A stretch of 34,157 bases of DNA from Prevotella sp. (GCA_017961115.1 JAGCXX010000285.1:1-34157), one strand, 5' to 3'; positions 17,687 through 25,952 are shown, counted from the stretch's first letter. A program made the numbers and translations. The notes: generated by a model from the letters alone, not told the origin.

Positions 17687-17966
17687 TAATTTGTCATAAA
17701 TTTGAGCAAAATTGTTTCAGATTATCATATTTTAACGCGGAGGTTGGGAGTTTGGGAGGGGCAAGAATAGTTCATAGTTCATAATTCATAGTTCATAGTT
17801 ATATGCAAATTGGGAGTTTGGGAGTCCTCAGTCTGGATGAAGGATGAAGGATTAAGGATGAAGGTTTGTTACTCCACTTCGGGTGTTTGTTCAACGCCCC
17901 CTGATTATGGCATTCGTGTCCATCCGTGCTATCCGTGGTTAATATTTTACGTGAAATTTCGTGGTT
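17687..17966. other. Intergenic stretch with short simple repeats
   Basis: No credible gene is present. The stretch holds degenerate pieces of the octamer family (TTGGGAGTTTGGGAG at about 17744 and again at 17810), a GTTCATA tandem (17769-17800) and a repeated CGTG-containing motif near 17910-17965. The remainder shows no feature I can name. Confidence 0.5.
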
Positions 17967-18110
17967 ATTTTTTGAGGAGTTTGGGAGTCTGGGAGTTTAG
18001 GAGTTTAGACATATGATTCTTTTTGAGGAGTTTAGGAGTCTAGGAGTTTAGACATATGATTCTTTTTGAGGAGTTTAGGAGTCTAGGAGTCTGGGAGTTT
18101 AGACATATGA
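17967..18110. repeat. Octamer array, second locus
   Basis: Three composite units, each of three or four octamers GGAGTYTR followed by GACATATGATTCTTTTTGA (the last ends GACATATGACTGACTTG). The unit is the same as at 12098-12223 and in the same orientation. The two arrays lie on either side of the leuA-leuC-leuD-synthase block. Confidence 0.85.
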
Positions 18111-18122
18111 CTGACTTGTTAT

Positions 18123-18171
18123 GGGATTACAAATCCCTATTTTTAGGGCATCGGGATTGCAAATCCCGATG
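18123..18171. repeat. Two related palindromes in tandem
   Basis: GGGATTACAAATCCC (18123-18137) and CATCGGGATTGCAAATCCCGATG (18149-18171, halves of ten bases around GCA) are versions of one hairpin, GGGATT-nCA-AATCCC, separated by an eleven-base T-rich linker. They may terminate transcripts or be a REP-type element. Confidence 0.65.
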
Positions 18172-18190
18172 AACGGGTAGTTCTTTTCAT

Positions 18191-18262
18191 AATTTTCAAT
18201 TTTCAATTTTCAATATTCAATCCTTCATCCTTCATCTTTCATCCTTCATCTTTCATCCATTT
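18191..18262. repeat. Simple repeats TTTTCAA and TTCATCC/TTCATCTTTCATCC
   Basis: A short run of AATTTTCAATTTTCAA is followed by repeated TTCATCC and TTCATCTTTCATCC words of the same family as 12233-12376. No coding potential is seen. Confidence 0.7.
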
Positions 18263-18300
18263 TAGGAGGGGAGTTTAGACGTATGACTGGCTTGTCATGA

Positions 18301-18975
18301 CTATCTCCTCATTGCGCCAAGCACCTGCTGGGCTATGGATTTCATGCCATCGACTGATGGATGACCATTGATTTTATGGATATCCTTCAATGCTATACAT
18401 GGAACATTATAGTGCCGGCAGATGGTCTGGCATGACTCGGTGATGTCGTCACGCAATTCGGAGTTGAGAATGAAGTATACATCCACGTTGGGATACCTGT
18501 TGGTGATATGCTGCAGCATATACGCCATTGCGGGTCGGAAGGTGTAGAAATCCGCCTTTGTCCATCCGCTATACTTATATTCCCCGACAGGTTCGCCCGC
18601 CCAACTGTCGTTGGTAGCCCCAAAGATGAGGATGACATCAGGATTGCCCAGGTTGTCCATCCTTGTGATGAAGGAACGGTCGGCATAATCATTGCCGTCA
18701 TATCCACGATATCCAATGGTGCTCCCGCTGTAAGAGTTGTTGACACAGAGTTTGTAGCCCCCTTCCTTAGCCACTTGCCACCACCAAGTCTGGGTAACAT
18801 CATTGACATCCGTCCGGTTGCCGCTCTCCTCATAATACCACATTTCATTGGTAGAAGGTGTCACATATCCCTCAAAAGTGGAGTATGAGTCGCCCAGGAC
18901 GGAGATAGAGAGTTTTTGCGCACTTGCACTCACTGAGCACAGCAATAAAAGGGTAATAAATTTAAGATGCTGCAT
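18301..18975 (-). CDS. Secreted SGNH/GDSL-family hydrolase
   Basis: The 224-residue protein has a signal peptide (about residues 1-19, ending SASA). The SGNH blocks are visible: GDSYSTFEG with the nucleophile serine at about residue 30, a conserved glycine in the NNSYSGSTIG segment, FGATNDSW (block III) and HPSVDGM with the catalytic histidine near residue 205. The fold covers esterases and lipases, including carbohydrate acetylesterases; the substrate here is unknown, but export in a glycan-degrading organism makes a carbohydrate deacetylase plausible. It lies 82 bases downstream of dnaB on the same strand with no promoter match in between. Confidence 0.85.
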   Translation of the reverse strand: MQHLKFITLLLLCSVSASAQKLSISVLGDSYSTFEGYVTPSTNEMWYYEESGNRTDVNDVTQTWWWQVAKEGGYKLCVNNSYSGSTIGYRGYDGNDYADRSFITRMDNLGNPDVILIFGATNDSWAGEPVGEYKYSGWTKADFYTFRPAMAYMLQHITNRYPNVDVYFILNSELRDDITESCQTICRHYNVPCIALKDIHKINGHPSVDGMKSIAQQVLGAMRR

Positions 18976-19057
18976 AATTTTTTTGGATTATTGTTGACGA
19001 TGATACTATTTACTGATTGTATGGAGGTAATTTCCTACAGGGTAGAAGTTGGGATTA

Positions 19058-20572
19058 TCAGAAAGGAGAGTCGGGTGGTGGTGGCGGTCCAAGTGGATCG
19101 TCGTTTCTGCCCCTGTTCATTTTGGAACCGATAATCTCTCCCCCGCCCGTTGGCGGCACGTAATTGTCCTCTGGGTTGGCGAAGCGCGTGTACTGTCCCC
19201 GGAAATGCAGGAGCACATCTCCCACGGCACCCTTACGGTGCTTGGCTATGATGATTTGCGCCATTCCATGCAAGTCGTTGCCCTGCTCATCATGGTAGAT
19301 GTGGTAGTATTCGGGACGGTGAACGAAGATGACCATATCGGCATCCTGCTCGATGGCACCCGACTCACGCAGGTCGCTCAGCTGTGGTCGTTTTCCATCG
19401 TTGGAGTCACGCTGCTCCACCGAGCGGTTGAGCTGTGAGAGCGCGATAACGGGGATGTCGAGTTCCTTTGCCAATTGTTTTAGAGAGCGGCTGATTGTCG
19501 AGACCTCCTCCTGTCGGTTGCCGAAGCGAGCACCATTGGCGTTCATCAGCTGGAGATAGTCAATCATGATGATTTGCACCCCTTTCTCCCTCACCAGTCG
19601 TCTTGCCTTGGTACGCAGTTCAAAGATGGAAAGGCCCGGCGTATCGTCGAGGTACAGTGGAGCGCCATCAAGTTTTCGGATGTTCTTGTCCAGTCTTGCC
19701 CACTCCGCCTCATTGAGTTGTCCGTTCATCACCTTTTTACTGTCAATCTCGCATGTGTTGGATATGAGTCGATTGACAAGTTGCACATTGCTCATTTCGA
19801 GTGAGAAGAACGCGGTAGGCACCCTGTTGTCGACAGCGATGTTCTTGGCTATGGAGAGGGCGAAAGAGGTTTTTCCCATTGCTGGACGTCCAGCCAGAAT
19901 GACGAGGTCACTTTTCTGCCATCCAGAAGTCATCTCATCGAGTTTGGTGAATCCACTTGCCACGCCCGTGAGACCACCTGTATTTGCGGCAGCCAACTGC
20001 ATGATTTCGACCGCCCTTTTCACGATGGGGTCTATCTGCGTATAGTCCTGCCTCATGTTTTTCTGCGAGAGTTCGAAGAGGCTGCCCTCCGCCTCTTGCA
20101 TCACCACCTCGATATCGTTGCTTTCGTCGAAAGCCTTGGTTTCGATGACACTTGCGAAGGAGATGAGTTGTCGGGCGAGGAATTTCTGTGCCAGGATGCG
20201 TGCATGATACTCCACATGGGCAGATGATGCCACGGGAGCCGTGAGTTCATAGATATACATCTCACCGCCTACCTCCTCGAGCGTTCCATCACGCTTGAGT
20301 TGTTCGGTGACTGTGAGCATATCGACGGGATGCTCGTTGAGGCTCAGTGTCTGAATGGCAGCGAACACCTTTTGGTTGCGCGGTTCATAGAATGTCTCGG
20401 GTCTTAGGATTTCGCTCACGACGGTAAATGCGTCCTTGTCAATCATCAGCGCACCAAGAACAAGGCGCTCCGTCTCGAGCGACTGAGGGGGAAGATGTCC
20501 GAGTCCGGTGTCAATGGGAGTGGCAGCCTGCTTTCTTCGCAGACCATTTTTTGGTGTATTATTATCAGGCAT
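19058..20572 (-). CDS. dnaB: Replicative DNA helicase DnaB
   Basis: The 504-residue protein starts with an N-terminal primase-interaction domain (LPPQSLETERLVLGALMIDKDAF, then HPVDMLTVTEQL). The RecA-like C-terminal ATPase has Walker A GRPAMGKTSF, Walker B-like IIMIDYLQLM, the DnaB segment IPVIALSQLNRSVEQR and the arginine-containing HRKGAVGDVLLHF. It unwinds DNA ahead of the replication fork as a hexamer. No intein is present. The C-terminal tail is glycine/proline-rich. A matching promoter lies 47 bases upstream of the ATG. Confidence 0.98.
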   Translation of the reverse strand: MPDNNTPKNGLRRKQAATPIDTGLGHLPPQSLETERLVLGALMIDKDAFTVVSEILRPETFYEPRNQKVFAAIQTLSLNEHPVDMLTVTEQLKRDGTLEEVGGEMYIYELTAPVASSAHVEYHARILAQKFLARQLISFASVIETKAFDESNDIEVVMQEAEGSLFELSQKNMRQDYTQIDPIVKRAVEIMQLAAANTGGLTGVASGFTKLDEMTSGWQKSDLVILAGRPAMGKTSFALSIAKNIAVDNRVPTAFFSLEMSNVQLVNRLISNTCEIDSKKVMNGQLNEAEWARLDKNIRKLDGAPLYLDDTPGLSIFELRTKARRLVREKGVQIIMIDYLQLMNANGARFGNRQEEVSTISRSLKQLAKELDIPVIALSQLNRSVEQRDSNDGKRPQLSDLRESGAIEQDADMVIFVHRPEYYHIYHDEQGNDLHGMAQIIIAKHRKGAVGDVLLHFRGQYTRFANPEDNYVPPTGGGEIIGSKMNRGRNDDPLGPPPPPDSPF

Positions 20573-20618
20573 AAATACTTAGGATTAGGTTAATGGATTT
20601 TCGAAATGCTTGGGAGTG

Positions 20619-20649
20619 CAAAGATAGTGCAAACCGAGAGCAAAGCAAA
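20619..20649 (-). promoter_or_regulatory. Promoter of dnaB
   Basis: On the minus strand, TTTG (20649-20646) and TATCTTTG (20626-20619) are 19 bases apart, matching the Bacteroidota consensus. No other promoter match lies closer to dnaB. Confidence 0.75.
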
Positions 20650-20741
20650 ATAAAAAGTCATTTTTATTTTTCCGATTTCTGGATTGACGAGCCGCACAGG
20701 AGGAAATCTCCTCCACAAAACCGCAGGTTCGTATACTGCAA

Positions 20742-20975
20742 TTATTTTGCTAAAGATTTGTTTTCTCGGATTCTTTTATTTATATTTGTAACCGAAGATA
20801 CAACGCTTTGGGCGCGTGAGGCAGCAGAGCTGTCAATACCGGACGAGGTGTTCCCGTTGGGAGAGTACCTGCCGTCAAAGTTTCCAACAAGATTGGATTG
20901 AGGAGATTGCTCTTCACTTTTTGGGCGGTTCAGTTTAGCAAGTCGTTTTTCGATGCGCTTTTCTGCATCGCTCAC
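20742..20975 (-). CDS. Small hypothetical protein, possibly a gene remnant
   Basis: A 77-residue frame starts at GTG 20975 (VSDAEKRIEKRLAKLNRP). It is basic at the N-terminus and rich in Ser, Asn and Gly in the middle (NGNTSSGIDSSAASRAQ). I do not recognise it. The frame stays open upstream to 21023 and reads FTIEVHHPSGSTKK, which looks protein-like, but no ATG is available. It may therefore be the 3' part of a decayed gene, or use a non-standard start. A plus-strand frame of 102 codons overlaps it and seems less natural. Confidence in a functional product is low. Confidence 0.3.
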   Translation of the reverse strand: MSDAEKRIEKRLAKLNRPKSEEQSPQSNLVGNFDGRYSPNGNTSSGIDSSAASRAQSVVSSVTNINKRIRENKSLAK

Positions 20976-21030
20976 TTTTTTTGTACTTCCAGATGGGTGA
21001 TGGACCTCTATGGTGAATGAAGATTAATAT

Positions 21031-21066
21031 CCCGCCGCAGGTGCACCGATAGCACTATGCGACGGG
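21031..21066 (-). other. Hairpin of unknown role in the dnaB-MFS gap
   Basis: Read as minus-strand RNA, CCCGUCGCA and UGCGGCGGG form nine continuous pairs (one G-U), with an inner GUGC/GCAC stem. Read as plus-strand RNA the same stem has a C-A mismatch, which favours the minus strand. No T-run follows. It may be part of a small RNA or a leader of the 20742-20975 frame. Confidence 0.4.
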
Positions 21067-21174
21067 AGTGTTTATTGATTCTCTTTGGAGAAGTTCTCGC
21101 CTGCGAGTGGCCAGAGGACGGGTGGGATGGGTTATTTCTTCTTCGCCTTCTTCTCTGCTATCAACTCCACGATG

Positions 21175-21296
21175 ATGTAACTAATTGAGATTCACAAGAA
21201 TAACCCCACCCCTTACCCCTCCCCAACTGGGGAGGGGAGCTCCATTCGGCTCACGGCATGTACATCAAAATCAATTACTTGATTTTGAAGTACCCT
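21175..21296. repeat. Dispersed double-hairpin repeat, copy 1
   Basis: The element begins ATGTAACTAATTGAG, contains CCCCTCCCC-AACT-GGGGAGGGG (21216-21237), the invariant AGCTCCATTCGGCT, and a second stem TCAAAATCA/TGATTTTGA. Related copies lie at 25982-26071 and 34051-34157. Outside this element and the hairpin at 21031, the rest of 20573-21468 holds no gene I can support. Confidence 0.85.
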
Positions 21297-21428
21297 CTTA
21301 CATTTTTGTGTTATGATATCAACCTTAGACATTCTAAGATAAAAAGAAACAAATAATGATAATGATGTATTTATAGGAAAAGGTAAAGAAAGGATAGGAA
21401 GAAATGATGGAAAAAGAAATGAATTGAT

Positions 21429-21436
21429 TATTTTTG
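21429..21436 (+). promoter_or_regulatory. Possible -7 box of the MFS gene
   Basis: TATTTTTG fits TAnnTTTG and lies 32 bases before the MFS start, but no TTTG is found 19-21 bases upstream, so this is only half a promoter match. Confidence 0.4.
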
Positions 21437-21468
21437 CGGTGTGATTTGAATCAATTGGTATTAATTCA

Positions 21469-22641
21469 ATGAACAGGAGAGCCGCATTATCAGTATTGTT
21501 GATGGTGAGTCTGGGACATCTTTTAAACGATATGTTTCAGGCAGTCATCCCTGCGATATATCCCATGATTAAGGAGTCGCTGGGTCTGAGTTTCACTCAG
21601 ATAGGCATCATCACGCTGACCAATCAGATTACGTCATCCCTACTCCAGCCGATGGTAGGCTATTTCTCCGACAAGCATCCCCGACCCTATGGCCTCGCAT
21701 TAGGCATGTGCTTCACGTTGACCGGTCTGCTGCTGTTGTCTTTCGCCACCAGTTTTGTGCTGATATTGCTGTCGGTCGCCTTTGTAGGCGTTGGTTCCTC
21801 CGTGCTGCATCCTGAATCCTCAAAAGTAGCCCGTTTGGCCTCTGGTGGAGCGAAAGGCATGGCGCAGTCAATATTTCAGATTGGCGGCAATGTGGGCCGC
21901 GCCTTTGGTCCTGTTGCTGTGGCTTTGATTGTCGTGCCCCACGGTCAAGGCAGCATCCGCTGGTTTGCCTTCCTCGCCGTTGTCGCCGTATGGGTATTGG
22001 CAAGGATAGGCAGATGGTATAAGCATCAGATAGAGCGATACGGGCAAAACAAGTCGAAGTTTGACATCGAGAATGAGAGTCATCTCACACGTCGACAGGT
22101 AGTAGCTGCCCTTTTGGTGTTGTTGGTACTGATGTTTTCTAAGGACTTTTATACCGCCAACATCCAAAACTACTTGACGTTTTATATGATTGACAAGTTT
22201 GGCCTCTCAGTGGCCGCCTCTCAATATGTCCTGTTCGCCTTCCTTGTCTCTACAGCCATCGGACTGTTGATAGGTGGGGAGGTAGGCGACAGATACGGCC
22301 GCAAATATGTCATCTGGGTAAGCATATTAGGTTCATCACCTTTTGCACTCCTTCTACCCTACTGCAACCTAACCTGGACGATAGTGCTGGCAATCCTCGT
22401 TGGCATGGTGATGTCGTCGGCGATGTCCGCCATTCTTGTCTATGCCACCGAACTCCTTCCTGGCAATGTCGGCATGATATCGGGTGCTTTCTTTGGTCTG
22501 TCCTTTGGTCTGGGCGGCATCGGCTCCGCCCTTTTCGGCTGGTTGGCCGACATGTCCAGCATCCAGTATGTATTCCAACTCACGGCTTTTTTGCCTCTGC
22601 TCGGCATTGTCACCTATTTCCTGCCCAACATCAAGGAATAA
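21469..22641 (+). CDS. MFS exporter of the fosmidomycin-resistance (Fsr) type
   Basis: The 390-residue protein has about twelve hydrophobic helices with a charged middle loop (about residues 182-205). The first helix region SLGHLLNDMFQAVIPAIYPMIKE and the segment GVGSSVLHPESSKVARLASGGAKGMAQSIFQIGGNVGRAFGP are typical of the Fsr subgroup of the major facilitator superfamily. The GDRYGRK loop (motif A type) appears at the start of the second half. Fsr proteins export fosmidomycin and some other compounds; the natural substrate is unknown. The gene stands apart, after a long gene-poor gap. Confidence 0.88.
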   Translation: MNRRAALSVLLMVSLGHLLNDMFQAVIPAIYPMIKESLGLSFTQIGIITLTNQITSSLLQPMVGYFSDKHPRPYGLALGMCFTLTGLLLLSFATSFVLILLSVAFVGVGSSVLHPESSKVARLASGGAKGMAQSIFQIGGNVGRAFGPVAVALIVVPHGQGSIRWFAFLAVVAVWVLARIGRWYKHQIERYGQNKSKFDIENESHLTRRQVVAALLVLLVLMFSKDFYTANIQNYLTFYMIDKFGLSVAASQYVLFAFLVSTAIGLLIGGEVGDRYGRKYVIWVSILGSSPFALLLPYCNLTWTIVLAILVGMVMSSAMSAILVYATELLPGNVGMISGAFFGLSFGLGGIGSALFGWLADMSSIQYVFQLTAFLPLLGIVTYFLPNIKE

Positions 22642-22765
22642 GATAGTTCAACTTCTCAAATATGAGGTTGTCAAAGTAGTTAAGGCAGTTAAGCCACATG
22701 ATTTTTTAACGGATTTAAGAATAAGCTATCAAGCAACATAAAAAATGAACAATTAAGGAAAAGAA

Positions 22766-23116
22766 ATGGAAAATAAGGAAAAGGAATTCGAACGATATTG
22801 GTTGGAGAACAAAAAACGTTTTCTGAATGAGGACCAGGAATATCGGGATGCGATAGCCACTTATGGAATGACTTCAGGAGCCGACTGGTTGCTTTTCGGC
22901 ATTCCTGTTGCAACCGGCATCGTTTGCGTGGAGACTCTTCCGTTTCAAAGTGAGATATTGAAATGGGTAGTCAGCGTGGTCATCACAGTAGTAGTTTTTG
23001 CAGTTTGCGTATGGGTAAAATCATTGTCCAATCCCCATAGAGCCATTGAGGATATAGAGAAAGACGTCAAGCAGCGCTGTTATGAAAACTACCTGAAGAC
23101 TGAGAAGATGGAATAA
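22766..23116 (+). CDS. Small two-helix membrane protein of unknown function
   Basis: The 116-residue protein has a charged N-terminus (ENKEKEFERYWLENKKRF), two hydrophobic segments (about residues 40-58, WLLFGIPVATGIVCV; and 64-85, ILKWVVSVVITVVVFAVCVWV) and a charged C-terminal tail (RAIEDIEKDVKQRCYENYLK). No signal peptide and no family I recognise. The topology suggests both ends in the cytoplasm. No promoter match was seen directly upstream; it follows the MFS gene by 124 bases. Confidence 0.72.
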   Translation: MENKEKEFERYWLENKKRFLNEDQEYRDAIATYGMTSGADWLLFGIPVATGIVCVETLPFQSEILKWVVSVVITVVVFAVCVWVKSLSNPHRAIEDIEKDVKQRCYENYLKTEKME

Positions 23117-23135
23117 ATGAAAACTTAGCCATATA

Positions 23136-23167
23136 TTTGGAGATATGGTGAGCAAGTATTATTTTTG
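23136..23167 (+). promoter_or_regulatory. Promoter upstream of the 23202 gene
   Basis: TTTG (23136-23139) and TATTTTTG (23160-23167) are separated by exactly 20 bases, a perfect consensus match. It would drive the exported-protein genes from 23202 onward. Confidence 0.8.
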
Positions 23168-23201
23168 CATCAAAAATCTTTGAATCATCAATCCAAACAC
23201 A

Positions 23202-24392
23202 ATGATAATGAAAAACTACAAACGACTATTCACCATGCTGGTCATGTTGCTTGCGATAGCCAGCCATATTCAAGCACAAGATGACTTTGAAGCGATGGTC
23301 AAGGCAGAGAAATGGTATGCCGACTATTGCGAAGAAGCGATTCTTGGTTTTGAGTCCACCCGTCAGAGTCCCAACAAGCATCCACAGAAATACTGTGTCT
23401 TTCCCTATCAGCATGCAGGTTCATTAGGTCATGCGCTTGTCATCTCCACCACCGACGAGAGCGAGATGGTGATGTTCACACCCAACGGCAGCCATGTCCA
23501 AGGTCAGCGCATTTCCAAGAGCATCCTACCCCAGGAAATCTATTGGAATGCCATCAGCGAAATTGGCCTCCGCATCACTCACAGCAGTGATATCACGCTC
23601 AGGGAGCGCCCTATACCAGTACGCACTCCCAACAAAAAAGCCAATGAGTTTTTAGCAGTTGTGGAAGATGGAGAGAAGATTCCTGACATCAAGGCATACA
23701 ACCAAATGATGTTTAAGCCTCACAGGAACAGTGTGCGGCTGAGCAATCAACACCACACCAAAAAGGTTGATGAGCAGCAAGATGTGGTCATCAAAGACCA
23801 AATGGAATATGTGTTCAAACTCACCAACCCCTCTGTGATGGCCAAGATGTTCCGCGGCTATGAGGACGAAGAGATGTGTCCGTGGGTGGTGAAGAGCAGC
23901 TTTTTCGACCATCACCTCATACTTCAGTACAGCCGTTGGAAGGAAGGCGAACCTGTGAGGAAAGCCACCAAAGATGTCTGTCGCATCATCAGTGACTATT
24001 ATGGTGGGCGCACCATCAAGGACACCCAGTGGTTGGCCAGTCTTGAATCGAATGAGCGTGTCTTCTACGCCGTGCAGTTTGAGATTTTGGGGACTGAGGC
24101 ATTGGCCGCCCTGGTGTGCATCTCCGAGGGAGAAGTCACCTCCACCTGGGAGTTCCAAGGCAAGATTGACCCCGCCACTTATCATGAGGGCGAATCAATA
24201 TGGTTTGTAGACGATGAAGGAGATTTCATGAGTCACGCTCCCGAGATACACTGCATCGCTGCCACTGACAAAGGCTTGGAACTCTACATACGTCTGTTCG
24301 GCGGTGAGAGCGTGCAATACTTCATCCTTCGCGAGATGGGTTCGGTGTTGATGGAGATTTTGGCCGACTATTGGATATATGTGTGGGACTGA
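23202..24392 (+). CDS. Exported protein of unknown function
   Basis: The 396-residue protein has a signal peptide (about residues 1-25, ending HIQAQ). The body is soluble, rich in charged and aromatic residues, with no transmembrane segment and no motif I recognise; two stretches are noticeable: GYEDEEMCPWVVKSSFFDHHLILQY and GSVLMEILADYWIYVW at the very C-terminus. There is only a little cysteine. ATG at 23208 is an equally good start (MKNYKRLF). It has its own promoter and is followed within 54 bases by a predicted outer-membrane barrel, then a nitroreductase, so these may be functionally linked, but there is no direct evidence. Confidence 0.75.
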   Translation: MIMKNYKRLFTMLVMLLAIASHIQAQDDFEAMVKAEKWYADYCEEAILGFESTRQSPNKHPQKYCVFPYQHAGSLGHALVISTTDESEMVMFTPNGSHVQGQRISKSILPQEIYWNAISEIGLRITHSSDITLRERPIPVRTPNKKANEFLAVVEDGEKIPDIKAYNQMMFKPHRNSVRLSNQHHTKKVDEQQDVVIKDQMEYVFKLTNPSVMAKMFRGYEDEEMCPWVVKSSFFDHHLILQYSRWKEGEPVRKATKDVCRIISDYYGGRTIKDTQWLASLESNERVFYAVQFEILGTEALAALVCISEGEVTSTWEFQGKIDPATYHEGESIWFVDDEGDFMSHAPEIHCIAATDKGLELYIRLFGGESVQYFILREMGSVLMEILADYWIYVWD

Positions 24393-24446
24393 AGCAGTTG
24401 TTGATTTTGAGTTTTTAGTTTTTTTATCATCATACATTTTCATACA

Positions 24447-25295
24447 ATGAAGAAGATTTGCATTTTATTGATGTTTGCCATGCCAACCTTGTTGCATGCA
24501 GCAGATAACGACACTGTCATCATCAACAAGCCCAAGAGCGTCACTGTCATAACTGGCGACTCCATTCAGGAAATATTGGTAAAAGGGCGTGAGGGTGACG
24601 AGGGTTTCACCTACAGGGACAGAATCAAACTGAAAGGAAACGATTACTCAAGAGAGACTTTCAGCAACCGCGACCTCAAGCCCAAATTGAGTCTTGGCAA
24701 CAAAAAGAACAGCAAAGTGGATGTCACAGGACATTTTGCCTTCGGCATGGTGCTTCCGACAAATGTCTCATCAGGTATGGATTTCCCTGGAGGCAAATCG
24801 TGGGAAATATACTTCTCACCGCTTGATTTTGAGTTTTATCTGAACAAGAGCAAGCGCGACTATATTTCTTTTGGCATCGGCTTCGACTGGCGCAACTACC
24901 GCATGACCGACAAGACAAGGTTTGTGAAAATAGGCGACGATCAAGTCGGCTTGGGAACCTATCCCGAAGGAGCTGACCCCAAGTTCTCTCGTGTCAAAGT
25001 GTTTAGCCTTAGTTTTCCTCTGCTCTTCCAACATGAGTTTGGCAAAGATTGGGGCTTTGGACTCGGACCTGTCCTCAACTGGAACACTTATGGCAGTCTG
25101 AAGACCAAGTACAAGATGGACGGCGGTGAGCACAAGTTCACAGACAAGCACATCGGCCAGCGTAAGATTACCGTCGACTTCATGGCCCTCTTCAAGAATC
25201 CTCTTTTTGACATCTATCTGAAATATTGTCCGACCGACGTGCTGAAAGACTCAGATTTGAAGTTCCGCTCACTCTCTTTCGGATTTTATCTATAA
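24447..25295 (+). CDS. Predicted outer-membrane beta-barrel protein
   Basis: The 282-residue protein has a signal peptide (about residues 1-18, ending LLHA). The second half alternates hydrophobic and polar residues in short strands (FAFGMVLPTNVSSG, WEIYFSPLDFEFYLN, YISFGIGFDWRNYRM, VFSLSFPLLFQHEFG, WGFGLGPVLNWNTYG) and ends SLSFGFYL, as outer-membrane barrels usually end with an aromatic-rich strand. It resembles small porin-like PorT/OmpW-type barrels of Bacteroidota. The N-terminal 90 residues look like a periplasmic extension. The specific function is unknown. Confidence 0.75.
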   Translation: MKKICILLMFAMPTLLHAADNDTVIINKPKSVTVITGDSIQEILVKGREGDEGFTYRDRIKLKGNDYSRETFSNRDLKPKLSLGNKKNSKVDVTGHFAFGMVLPTNVSSGMDFPGGKSWEIYFSPLDFEFYLNKSKRDYISFGIGFDWRNYRMTDKTRFVKIGDDQVGLGTYPEGADPKFSRVKVFSLSFPLLFQHEFGKDWGFGLGPVLNWNTYGSLKTKYKMDGGEHKFTDKHIGQRKITVDFMALFKNPLFDIYLKYCPTDVLKDSDLKFRSLSFGFYL

Positions 25296-25334
25296 CATCA
25301 ATTACACTTTATAAAGCCTAATATTCAAGAAAGT

Positions 25335-25952
25335 ATGAAGAAGTATCTTTTATCTCTAATTTTAGCCGTGATAGCGGCCAACATGAATGCTCAGGAAGTG
25401 AAACAACTTCCCAAGCCCGACATGCAAATCAATGTAAGCCTGACCGAGGCACTCCAGAAGCGCAGGTCGGACCGTGACTTCAAAGATGGCGGCACCATCA
25501 GCGACCAGCAGCTCTCACAACTGCTTTGGGCAGCCTGCGGTGTCAACCGTGCAGACCGTAAACTGCTCACCATCCCTACCGCCATCAATGCCCAAGACAT
25601 CCAAGTCTATGTATGCCGTCAAGATGGTGTTTCGCTCTATCAGCCTTACGAAAACACCTTGGTGAAAGTCACCAACACCGATGTCCGTGAGATGCTCGCC
25701 GAAAGACAGGCCAACATGAAGGTAGCGCCGCTTTTCCTCCTCATTGTCAGCAACCAGGAGAAATTCCGCAATGGCAACGAGATTTACGGCGCCATGGATG
25801 CCGGCTACTCCTCACAGAACATCTATCTGATGTGTGCTGCCCTTGGTTTGAAGACTGTGGCGAGGGCGATGATGAACAAGGAAGGTGTGGCAAAGGCCCT
25901 CGGTCTGAACGAGAAGCAGATTCTTGAGCTGAACCATCCCATCGGATATTGA
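25335..25952 (+). CDS. Exported nitroreductase-family flavoprotein
   Basis: The 205-residue protein starts with a clear signal peptide (about residues 1-19, ending NMNAQ). The mature part has the nitroreductase fold of the SagB/ThcOx type: EALQKRRSDRDFKD (FMN-phosphate binding arginines), SQLLWAACGVNRADRKLLTIPTAINAQDIQVYV, and near the C-terminus GYSSQNIYLMCAALGLKTVARAMMNKEG. Such enzymes bind FMN and transfer electrons to quinones, nitro compounds or peptide substrates. Most nitroreductases are cytoplasmic; a signal peptide implies periplasmic export, common in Bacteroidota versions. The electron donor in the periplasm is unknown. Confidence 0.85.
   Translation: MKKYLLSLILAVIAANMNAQEVKQLPKPDMQINVSLTEALQKRRSDRDFKDGGTISDQQLSQLLWAACGVNRADRKLLTIPTAINAQDIQVYVCRQDGVSLYQPYENTLVKVTNTDVREMLAERQANMKVAPLFLLIVSNQEKFRNGNEIYGAMDAGYSSQNIYLMCAALGLKTVARAMMNKEGVAKALGLNEKQILELNHPIGY

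Noticed and set aside
20698..20716. GGAGGAAATCTCCTCC hairpin as terminator or tRNA arm
   Set aside because: The six-base stem has no T-run on either strand, and no cloverleaf can be built around the nearby GGTTCG.
20593..20901. Plus-strand 102-codon frame
   Set aside because: It crosses the dnaB promoter region, has no recognisable domain and overlaps a more protein-like minus-strand frame.
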